From Nostocoides sp039812405 (GTDB lineage: Bacteria > Actinomycetota > Actinomycetes > Actinomycetales > Dermatophilaceae), in contig JBDIAL010000016.1 in the NCBI GenBank assembly GCA_039812405.1, positions 1 to 33,994 of the forward strand: DNA of 33,994 bases, written 5' to 3'. The position numbers and the translations under genes were made by a program. Shown piece after piece: positions 22,963 through 29,952 of this stretch (its first letter is position 1; the number at the start of each line of letters is the position of its first letter). The notes beneath the pieces are model-generated. The model was given only the letters and a program-made list of their open reading frames with translations. It searched no databases and was not told the origin of the DNA.

Positions 22963-24096
22963 GTGACCGACGCTCGGATCGGTGTCGTGGGGCTGGGCAG
23001 CATCGGCAGCATGACGATATGGCAGGCGAGCGGGCGGTGCGCCGGAGTCGTCGGATTCGAGTCCGAGACTCCGGCGCACCCGCGCAGCGCGGTCGGCGGC
23101 GACTCCCGGCTGTTCCGGATGACCTACCGCGGCACCGATCCCTACCACCCCCTCCTCGTCCGGTCGCGCGAGCTGTGGGGCCGGCTCGAGGAGGAGAGCG
23201 GTCGGGAGATCCTCAACCGGTGCGGCGGGCTGTCGATCGGCCAGCTCGACGGCCCGTACATCCCCGAGCTCCTCGACTCGATCAGGGCCTGCGAGGCCCC
23301 GCACCGGGTCCTCGACCGCCGGGAGATGGCCGAGCGCTACCCCCAGCACGACCTCGACCCCGGCGAGGTCGGGGTCCTCGACGAGCTGGCCGGCTTCCTC
23401 AAGACCGACACCGCGGTGCTCGCCGCGCTGGACCGGGCCGAGGCACAGGGGGCCCAGATCGTGACCGACGCGCCGGTCACCCGGATCGAGGAGACCGGGG
23501 ACGTGGTCCGGATCGTCGCGGGGGACCGGACGTGGACGGTCGACCGCGTCGTCGTCACCGGCGGGGCGTGGGCCACGCCGCTGCTGCCCGAGGCGCTGCG
23601 TCCGCACGTCTTCCCCACCCGGATCCTGCTCACCTGGTTCCAGGCCCGCGATCCCGCGCTGTTCGCGCCGGAGGTCTTCCCGATCTTCATCCGGATCGCC
23701 CGGGGGACCTCGATGTACGGCGCCCCGTCCGTCGACGGGGTGACCGTCAAGGCGAGCCTCGACGGGCGCGCCCAGCCCGCCGCCGACCCCTCGGACCTGC
23801 TGCGCGTGCCCACCGCGGCCGAGATGTCCGAGGTGCGCGCGACCGCGGCGAGCTACTTCCCCGACCTCGTCCCCTACGTCGTCCGCGCGGACACCTACCC
23901 CGACCTCTACACGACCGACGGCCGGCCGCTGCTCGGGTTCGCCCCGGGCTCGCGCCGCATCGTCCTCGCGACGGGGTTCTGCGGGGCCGGGTTCAAGATG
24001 GCCACGGCCTACGGCGCGATCGCCGCCGCCCTCGCGGTCGACCCCGAGGGCGCCGAGGGCCCGGCCTTCACCGACCCGGCGCGCTTCCTCGGCTGA
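22963..24096 (+). CDS. FAD-dependent oxidase, monomeric sarcosine/N-methyltryptophan oxidase-like
   Basis: A 377-residue DAO-superfamily enzyme. The FAD motif is GVVGLGSIGS at 7-16. The segments RLFRMTYRG and YHPLLVRSRELW match the monomeric sarcosine oxidase family, as does GFCGAGFKMA near 338-347. In classical MSOX the flavin is bound covalently by a cysteine preceding Met-Tyr-Thr; here the aligned segment is PDLYTTDG, with D314 in the cysteine position, so covalent attachment is probably absent. It is the last gene of the transporter operon (GTG 2 nt after the ATPase stop), and it should act directly on the imported compound or a near product. Confidence 0.87.
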   Translation: MTDARIGVVGLGSIGSMTIWQASGRCAGVVGFESETPAHPRSAVGGDSRLFRMTYRGTDPYHPLLVRSRELWGRLEEESGREILNRCGGLSIGQLDGPYIPELLDSIRACEAPHRVLDRREMAERYPQHDLDPGEVGVLDELAGFLKTDTAVLAALDRAEAQGAQIVTDAPVTRIEETGDVVRIVAGDRTWTVDRVVVTGGAWATPLLPEALRPHVFPTRILLTWFQARDPALFAPEVFPIFIRIARGTSMYGAPSVDGVTVKASLDGRAQPAADPSDLLRVPTAAEMSEVRATAASYFPDLVPYVVRADTYPDLYTTDGRPLLGFAPGSRRIVLATGFCGAGFKMATAYGAIAAALAVDPEGAEGPAFTDPARFLG

Positions 24097-24149
24097 CACG
24101 CGTCCGTCCGGCCCCACAACCCCCTGCCCCAGAACCCCCCCCTGAGCGG

Positions 24150-24324
24150 TTCGAGGTATTCCAGGGTCACCGCAGGACCACCGCATACCTCCACTCGGCC
24201 CGGTCCTCGGCGGTCGAGGTATGCGGGGACCACCCCGGAGGCATCGGATACCTCCACCCGGCCTCCGCCCTCGGCGGTCGAGGTATGCAGGGACCACCGC
24301 AGGGCCATCGGATACCTCCACCCA
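24150..24324. repeat. Cluster of three REP1 hairpin repeats (copies 3-5)
   Basis: Copies at 24150-24197, 24213-24260 and 24278-24324 lie in one orientation, 15-17 bp apart, between the convergent oxidase and monooxygenase genes. Each has GAGGTAT and ATACCTC arms. Copy 3 is the most diverged (GAGGTATTC in its left arm); copies 4 and 5 are closest to copies 1 and 2. The spacers are short and related to each other. No gene is present in the 24097-24382 spacer. A role in termination or mRNA 3'-end protection is possible. Confidence 0.9.
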
Positions 24325-24382
24325 GCCCGGCCGCGCCAGCCCGGCCGCCCGGGCCCGGCCGCCCGGGCTCAGCCCGGGCCGG

Positions 24383-26227
24383 TCAGGAGGTGTGGTGCAC
24401 CTCCTGGAGCCGGTACACGGGGGTCTCGAGCCCCTCGTACCGCGCCTTGAGCTGGAGGGCCAGGTAGAGCGAGTAGTGGCGGGACTGGTGGAGGTTGCCG
24501 CCGTGCATCCACAGGTTGGTCACCTGGGTCGGCTTCCACATGTTGCGTTGCTCGCCCTCCCACGGGCCGGGATCGAGCGGGGTGTCGGAGCCGAGGCCCC
24601 ACACCTTGCCGAGCCGGTCGGCCGTCGGCTGGTCGATGAGGTCGGCGACCCAGCCGTTCATCGAGTTGTAGCCGGTCGCGAGGACGACGAGGTCGGCGGG
24701 CAGCTCGGTGCCGTCGTCGAGGACGACGGAGTCCGCCGTGAGGTGGTCGACCTGGCCGTGGACGAGCTTCACCTCGCCGTTCGCTACGAGCTCCACCGAG
24801 CCCACGTCGATGTAGTAGCCCGAGCCCCGGCGCAGGTACTTCATGAACAGCCCGGACCCGTCGGCGCCCCAGTCGTGCCAGAAGCCGGCAGCCTCCAGGC
24901 GGTCGTAGTAGTCCTTGTCGACCTCGGCGACCTTCTGGTACACGGGGATCTGGAACTCGTGCATGATCCGGTAGGGCAGTGAGGCGAAGATGAGGTCCGC
25001 CCGCTCGGTCGTCACCCCGGCGGCGACGGCCCGCTCGGAGTAGAGGTCGCCGAGGGCATACTCCATGAGGCTCTCGCTGCGGATGACGTGCGTCGAGGAC
25101 CGCTGGACCATCGTCACGTCGACGTCGTGCTCCCACAGCGCACCGCAGATGTCGAAGGCGCTGTTGTTGCTGCCGATGACGACGGCCCGCTTGCCCCGGT
25201 ATGCGTCGGGGCCGGGGTGGCGTGAGGAGTGGTGGACGTCGCCGGCGAAGACGTCGGTGCCCGGGATCTCCGGGACCCGCGGCTTGCCGGACATGCCGGT
25301 CGCGAAGACGAGCTGGGTGGGGCGCAGGGTGAGCGGCTGGCCCTCCCGCTCGACCTCGACGGTCCAGTGGCCGGCCTCCTCCGACCACGTGGCGGACTTC
25401 GCCTCGGTGCTCGACCAGTAGGGGACCTCCATGACCCGGACGTAGGACTCGAGCCAGTCGGCGATCTTGTCCTTGGGCGCGAAGACGGGCCAGTTGTCGG
25501 GGAACTTGACGTAGGGGAGGTGGTCGTACCAGACGGGGTCGTGCAGGCACAGCGACTTGTACCGGCCGCGCCACTGGTCGCCGGGCCGGGGGTGCTTGTC
25601 GATGACGAGGCTCGGCACCCCGAGCTGGCGCAGCCGGGCGCCGAGCGCGATCCCGCCCTGGCCGCCGCCGATGACCAGGACGTAGGGCTGGGTCGTCGTG
25701 CCGAGGCTCTCGGCCTCCTCCTCGCGCCGCTCCTTCCACGTCGTGCGGTCCTTCCGTGCGCCGTGCTCGGCCCCCTTGACGCGTCGCGTCCCCCGCGGCT
25801 CCTCGTAGCCCTTGAGCTCCTGGAGCGTCGTGAGGAGCGTCCAGGCCCGGTCCGCGCCGTCCTCCTCCACGAGGCGCAGGAGGCCGTCGCCCCGCCCCAC
25901 GGCCGTCTCGAAGGTGAACCAGAGCGTGACGACGCCGCCGTCCTCGGTGGCCGGCTCGCTCGGGACGAACCCCGTCGGGTCGACGCGCTCGAGGTTCGCC
26001 GCGAGGAGGTCCCGGATGCCGTCGCGGCCCTCGACGGTCGTGATGTTCCACGTGAAGGCCACGATGTCGCGCCAGAAGCTCCCCGTCGCGAACATCCCCG
26101 CGGCCGTCTCGACGTCCCGCGCCGCGAGCGCCGCCCCGAACGCCGCGAGCCACGCCTCGCCCCGGGCCGCCGCGGCATCGGCCTGCACGGTGTCGGTCTC
26201 CACGGTGTCGGCCATCGTGTCGGTCAT
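24383..26227 (-). CDS. Flavin-containing monooxygenase with NTF2/SnoaL-like N-terminal domain
   Basis: A 614-residue two-domain protein. Residues about 20-140 form an NTF2/SnoaL-like domain (AARDVETAAGMFATGSFWRD then VEGRDGIRDLLAANL). The flavoprotein part begins near 181 with the FAD motif VLVIGGGQGGIALGARL, contains FATGMSGKPRVPEIPG, and has a second Rossmann motif VVIGSNNSAFDICGAL at about 349-364. VLATGYNSMNGW is the family's later ATG motif. Such proteins oxygenate ketones, amines or sulphides with NADPH and O2. The ATG at 26227 has GGAG about 7 nt upstream. It is divergent from the GAF regulator gene, its likely controller. The substrate is unknown. Confidence 0.88.
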   Translation of the reverse strand: MTDTMADTVETDTVQADAAAARGEAWLAAFGAALAARDVETAAGMFATGSFWRDIVAFTWNITTVEGRDGIRDLLAANLERVDPTGFVPSEPATEDGGVVTLWFTFETAVGRGDGLLRLVEEDGADRAWTLLTTLQELKGYEEPRGTRRVKGAEHGARKDRTTWKERREEEAESLGTTTQPYVLVIGGGQGGIALGARLRQLGVPSLVIDKHPRPGDQWRGRYKSLCLHDPVWYDHLPYVKFPDNWPVFAPKDKIADWLESYVRVMEVPYWSSTEAKSATWSEEAGHWTVEVEREGQPLTLRPTQLVFATGMSGKPRVPEIPGTDVFAGDVHHSSRHPGPDAYRGKRAVVIGSNNSAFDICGALWEHDVDVTMVQRSSTHVIRSESLMEYALGDLYSERAVAAGVTTERADLIFASLPYRIMHEFQIPVYQKVAEVDKDYYDRLEAAGFWHDWGADGSGLFMKYLRRGSGYYIDVGSVELVANGEVKLVHGQVDHLTADSVVLDDGTELPADLVVLATGYNSMNGWVADLIDQPTADRLGKVWGLGSDTPLDPGPWEGEQRNMWKPTQVTNLWMHGGNLHQSRHYSLYLALQLKARYEGLETPVYRLQEVHHTS

Positions 26228-26396
26228 GGTGCACTCCTTCGCCCGCCCGCGGGTCTCCGTCGTCCCGCGCTGCCCGCCAGCCCACACCCCGGCCGGGCCG
26301 CGGGGAAGGGTTGCAGCCCGTTGCATACGACCGCCGCATCCGGCCGGGCCCCCGGGCAGGGTGACGCGCGAGCTCCCGGGTGTCCGTCGGCCCGGT

Positions 26397-26426
26397 TACC
26401 CTGACGGTGTCACCGCGGGCGGTGAC
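26397..26426 (+). promoter_or_regulatory. -10 box and overlapping palindrome before the GAF regulator gene
   Basis: TACCCT (26397-26402) is a likely -10 box. It is followed at 26409-26426 by the perfect palindrome GTCACCGCGGGCGGTGAC (8-bp arms, 2-bp centre), which would cover the transcription start. It fits an autoregulatory operator in the 235-bp divergent spacer. Confidence 0.5.
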
Positions 26427-26462
26427 CGGGCACACTCGGGACGAGCGGGGACGGAGTCGACG

Positions 26463-27668
26463 ATGAGGCCGTATGCCGGTGGTGCCGTCGCTCCCGGGAC
26501 CGACCTGGGGCAGCACGCCCGGGAGCTGCACCGCGTCCACGATGCCGTGATGGGCGGGACGACCCCGCCGGCGCCGCCCCGGCCGGTCGTCCAGCGCTCC
26601 TGGACCCGGGTCCTGCGGCTCGGCCTCGACCCGACGCGGGTCAACGCCCGGGACCCGTTGCCGTGGGCCGAGGTCGAGCACCGCCGGTGCGGCTCGCCCC
26701 TCGCCCTCGTCGTCGACGAGATCCGCTCGGTGCTCACGTCGGTGGCCGACGCGTCCCGGTTCATCGTCGTCGTGACCGATGCCGACGGCATCATCCTGTG
26801 GCGCGAGGGCTCCGCGGGCGTGCTGCGGCGGGCCGACCACCTCGGCTTCGTCGAGGGCGCGACGTGGACCGAGGACCACGTCGGGACCAACGCGATCGGG
26901 ACCGCGCTCGCCGAGCAGGCGCCCGTCCAGCTCTTCTCGGCCGAGCACTTCGAGGAGGGGCAGCACCCGTGGTACTGCACCTGCTCGCCGGTGCACGACC
27001 CCCGCACCGGCGAGCTGCTCGGGGTCGTCGACGTGAGCGGCCCGGCGCTCACCCTCCACCCGGCCCTCGTCGCGCTCGTCGACACCGCGACCCGGCTCGC
27101 CGAGGCGCGGCTGTGGCGCCACCACGAGCAGTCGCTCCATCGGCTGCGCCGCTCGGCCGAGCACGTCCTCGCCACGACGACCGGCCCGCTCCTGCTCGTC
27201 GACGACGACGGCTGGGTCGCCCACTACAGCGGCGTCATGGTGCGCGACCGGATCGCGGCGCCCCGGCAGGACCGCCCCCTGACCGTGCCGGGTCTCGGCC
27301 TGTGCCTGCCCGAGCGGCTCGGGGAGGGCTGGCTCGTCCGGCCGGACGAGCGCCCGACCGCCCTCTCGGCCCGGCTGCGCGTCGTCGGCGGCGAGCAGGT
27401 CCTCGAGGTGTCCGGCGGCCCCGGCGACACCGGGGGGTGGCGGGTCTCGCTCACCCCCCGGCACGCCGAGATCCTCCGGCTGCTCGCGGCCGCCGGGCCC
27501 GACGGGCTGCGCGCGGCCCGACTCAGCCGCGCGGTCTTCGGCGACGACGAGCACCAGGTGACGGTGCGGGCGGAGGTGAGCCGGCTGCGCCGCGCCGTCG
27601 GCGCCCTCGTCGCGGCCAGTCCCTATCGCATCGCCGACGGGGTCCGTCTCGTCTGTGACGAGACCTGA
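26463..27668 (+). CDS. GAF-domain transcriptional regulator with winged-helix C-terminus
   Basis: A 401-residue regulator. The N-terminus (QRSWTRVLRLGLDPTRVN, about 44-62) resembles the leader of AcoR-type sigma-54 activators. A GAF-like sensor follows at about 80-215, with FIVVVTDADGIILWREG and GTNAIGTALAEQAPVQLFSAEHF. There is no AAA+ domain; instead the C-terminus (about 325-400) reads as a winged-helix DNA-binding domain (LTPRHAEILRLLAA, RAEVSRLRRAVG, YRIADGVRL). Related GAF regulators control adjacent oxidoreductase genes in Actinobacteria. The ATG at 26463 follows a TACCCT -10 box and a perfect palindrome. It most likely controls the divergent monooxygenase gene and itself. Confidence 0.85.
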   Translation: MRPYAGGAVAPGTDLGQHARELHRVHDAVMGGTTPPAPPRPVVQRSWTRVLRLGLDPTRVNARDPLPWAEVEHRRCGSPLALVVDEIRSVLTSVADASRFIVVVTDADGIILWREGSAGVLRRADHLGFVEGATWTEDHVGTNAIGTALAEQAPVQLFSAEHFEEGQHPWYCTCSPVHDPRTGELLGVVDVSGPALTLHPALVALVDTATRLAEARLWRHHEQSLHRLRRSAEHVLATTTGPLLLVDDDGWVAHYSGVMVRDRIAAPRQDRPLTVPGLGLCLPERLGEGWLVRPDERPTALSARLRVVGGEQVLEVSGGPGDTGGWRVSLTPRHAEILRLLAAAGPDGLRAARLSRAVFGDDEHQVTVRAEVSRLRRAVGALVAASPYRIADGVRLVCDET

Positions 27669-27686
27669 CGCGCCTGACCCGGCGCA

Positions 27687-27727
27687 GCCGACCGAGGTGT
27701 CGGCCGGAGGGTGGGCCGGGAGCCCAC
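27687..27727. terminator. Two adjacent hairpins between convergent genes, likely bidirectional terminator
   Basis: GCCGAC-CGAGGT-GTCGGC (27687-27704) and GTGGGC-CGGGA-GCCCAC (27711-27727) lie in the 74-bp space between the GAF regulator and the binding-protein gene. No T-tract is present. Confidence 0.4.
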
Positions 27728-27742
27728 GGTCGGGAGGGCTCG

Positions 27743-28714
27743 CTACGAGGAGGGCGTCATCGCCTTGAGGCCGGACTCGGCCTCGTCGAGCAGCGCGAGC
27801 GCGTCGCCGTAGCCACCCGGCAGGAAGTCGGGCAGGGCCACCGTGCGGCCGGCCTTGACGGCGTCGAGGGTCTTGAAGCCCGGCTGCGTGAACAGCTGGG
27901 GGCCCTTGTTGTTGGGCGTCCCGTCGAAGTTGGCGTAGAAGCCGACGACGCCGCCGTCGGCGAGGATGTCGATGTTCTCGTAGGACACGACGGAGGGGCC
28001 GTTGCCGTGGACCTTCGCGCTCGCGCTCGCGAACCGCACCCCGGCACCGGCCAGGATGACCCCGGCATCGGAGGCGGGCCCGTAGAGCCAGAACTTCCCG
28101 GCGTCGAAGCCGCCCTGGAGGATGTTCCACGGGTATGCCGTGAGCTGGGCCGCGTAGTCCTTCCTGATCTGCGCACTGCGGGCGGTGAGCCGGGCCTGCA
28201 GCGCTGTCAGCCGGTCGAGCCGGTTGCCCGCGTCGGCGACGGTGTGCGCCGTCGCCTGCCACGTCGTGACCGGCGCGATGACGGTGGGCGCGATGGCGGT
28301 CAGCTTGGCGTAGCTGTCGGTGTTCCACGGGTAGTCGGTCCCGATGATGAGGTCCGGGCTCGCGGCGGCGATCTTCTCCAGGTCGATCTCGCCGTTCGAG
28401 CCGACCTTGGGCGCCGCGGTCCAGGCGGTGCGGTAGCGCGGGGAGATGTACTCGGCGCCGTCGTCGTAGACGCCCACGGGGGTGAGGCCGACGTCGTAGA
28501 GGGTGGCCGTCGCGGACGGCTGGATCGCGACGATCCGCTGGGGGCTGGCCGGGATGGTGACCGACCCCTTGGCGGTGTCGATGGTCCGGGTGCCGCTCGT
28601 CGTCGTCGCGGTGCCCGACGCGGAGTCCGCCGAGGACCCGCAGGCGGCGAGCCCGAGGGCCGCGGCACCGAGGAGGCCGCCGCCGAGGAGGCCGCGACGG
28701 GTCAGGGTCCCCAT
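27743..28714 (-). CDS. Iron-siderophore ABC transporter substrate-binding lipoprotein
   Basis: A 323-residue FhuD/FepB-type binding protein. It begins MGTLTRRGLLGGG, a twin-arginine-like motif, then a hydrophobic stretch and lipobox LAAC with C25. The mature part has TIPASPQRIVAIQP, LEKIAAASPDLIIGTDYPWN and ENIDILADGGVVGFY, typical of the helical-backbone (TroA-like) fold. It is the last gene of the importer operon. Start choice is not simple. The ATG at 28714 leaves a normal signal peptide and is preferred. However, the same frame is open back to an ATG at 28908 that has GGAG upstream and overlaps the ATPase stop (ATGA). That longer form carries REP2-derived sequence ahead of the signal peptide. 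Confidence 0.9.
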   Translation of the reverse strand: MGTLTRRGLLGGGLLGAAALGLAACGSSADSASGTATTTSGTRTIDTAKGSVTIPASPQRIVAIQPSATATLYDVGLTPVGVYDDGAEYISPRYRTAWTAAPKVGSNGEIDLEKIAAASPDLIIGTDYPWNTDSYAKLTAIAPTVIAPVTTWQATAHTVADAGNRLDRLTALQARLTARSAQIRKDYAAQLTAYPWNILQGGFDAGKFWLYGPASDAGVILAGAGVRFASASAKVHGNGPSVVSYENIDILADGGVVGFYANFDGTPNNKGPQLFTQPGFKTLDAVKAGRTVALPDFLPGGYGDALALLDEAESGLKAMTPSS

Positions 28715-28740
28715 GGTGAGGGCCCCTGGGGTGAGGTCCC

Positions 28741-28823
28741 CTTGTCGTGGAACCCGATAAAGAGGCAGCTCACCCGAGAACGCTTCCCCCGCGAAGTGAC
28801 CCTTTGTCGTGGAACCCGATAAA
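28741..28823. repeat. REP2 repeat, copy B, with directly repeated ends
   Basis: Two copies of a 21-bp end sequence containing GTCGTGGAACCCGATAAA lie at 28741-28761 and 28803-28823 (20 of 21 identical). They flank a 41-bp core that shares CTCACCCGA and AACGCTTCCCCCGCGA with copy A at 6756-6826. The element sits between the importer ATPase gene and the signal peptide of its binding protein, in an open frame. Confidence 0.88.
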
Positions 28824-28902
28824 GGTCCCCAGGGGGTGGGTGCGTCAGCGGTCGGGATGCGATCGGTCCCGGCGGTGGTGGGCCGCTCGAGGAGGGCGGG
28901 AG

Positions 28903-29952
28903 TCATGCTTCTCCTTGCTCGTGGGAGGAGGGGGTCTCGTGGGAGGAGGGGGCTTCCTCGGGGGACGGGGTCCGGGAGGAGGACGACGGGCCCCCGTGGG
29001 GGGACGGGGTCCCGTAGGGGGACGGACCGGGAGGGGCGAAGGGCGCCCGGGCCGGCCGGGTGCCGTGCGCGGCCCGGATGGGGGTGACGGTGGCGCGGGC
29101 AGGGCCTCGGCCGCGGCGGTGCACGGGGACGACGAGCGGCGTGCCGCTCTGCGGGTCCTCGACGATCTGGCAGGGCAGCCCGAACACCTCCTCGACGAGC
29201 TCGGCCGTCACGATGTCGGAGGGCCGGCCCTGGGCGACGATCCGGCCGTCGCGCAGCGCGATGAGATGGGTCGCGTAGCGGCACGCGTGGTTGAGGTCGT
29301 GGAGGACGGCGACGAGCGTGTAGCCCTGGTGCTCGTGGAGGTCGGCGCACAGGTCGAGCACCTCGACCTGGTAGGCGATGTCGAGGAAGGTGATCGGCTC
29401 GTCGAGCAGGAGGATGTCCGTCTGCTGCGCGAGGGCCATGGCGACCCAGGCCCGCTGCCGCTGCCCGCCGGAGAGCTCGTCGACGTAGCGGTCGGCGAGC
29501 TCTCGCATGCCGGTGGCCTCGAGCGCGTCGGCGACGACCCGGTCGTCCTCCCGGGACCACTGACGCAGCAGCCGCTGGTGCGGGTGCCGGCCCCGGGCCA
29601 CGAGGTCGGCGACGGTGATGCCGTCGGGGGCGATGGGCGACTGGGGGAGCAGGCCGAGCCGCCGGGCGACCTCCTTGGAGCGCATCGCCGTGATGTCGGT
29701 GCCGTCGAGGTATGCCGCGCCCCGAGTCGGCGTGATCATCCGGGAGAGCGCTCGGAGCAGGGTGGACTTGCCGCACCCGTTCGCGCCGACGATGACGGTG
29801 AACGACGCGTCGGGGATGACGACGTCGAGGGCGGTGCTGACGATCCGGCTCTCGTAGGCGAGGGTGAGGTCCTGCGCATACAGCCGGGACGGCGGGGCAT
29901 CGGACGGGGACGGGCGGCCGGTGCCGCGCCGACGCTGCCAGGGTCGCGTCAT
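28903..29952 (-). CDS. Iron-siderophore ABC transporter ATP-binding protein (FecE/FepC family)
   Basis: A 349-residue ATPase. Walker A is GANGCGKST at 56-64, signature LSGGQRQRAWVAMAL from 160, Walker B LLLDEPITFLDI from 181, and switch His in VLHDLNHACRYA, all as in FecE/FepC. The C-terminal extension (about 285-349) is low-complexity, rich in Pro, Ser, Gly and His, and absent from typical family members; it is encoded by purine-rich imperfect repeats (28905-29040). The ATG at 29952 overlaps the upstream permease stop by 4 nt (ATGA). Its own stop overlaps an ATG of the next frame. Confidence 0.93.
   Translation of the reverse strand: MTRPWQRRRGTGRPSPSDAPPSRLYAQDLTLAYESRIVSTALDVVIPDASFTVIVGANGCGKSTLLRALSRMITPTRGAAYLDGTDITAMRSKEVARRLGLLPQSPIAPDGITVADLVARGRHPHQRLLRQWSREDDRVVADALEATGMRELADRYVDELSGGQRQRAWVAMALAQQTDILLLDEPITFLDIAYQVEVLDLCADLHEHQGYTLVAVLHDLNHACRYATHLIALRDGRIVAQGRPSDIVTAELVEEVFGLPCQIVEDPQSGTPLVVPVHRRGRGPARATVTPIRAAHGTRPARAPFAPPGPSPYGTPSPHGGPSSSSRTPSPEEAPSSHETPSSHEQGEA

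Noticed and set aside
24150..24324. CRISPR array
   Set aside because: There are only three units, each a self-complementary hairpin. The gaps are 15-17 bp and related to each other, single copies occur elsewhere, and no cas gene is present.
24369..28328. A minus-strand open frame of 1319 codons
   Set aside because: It runs antisense to the GAF regulator and out of frame with the monooxygenase. Its translation is Arg/Pro/Gly-rich with no domain, the usual shadow of high-GC genes.
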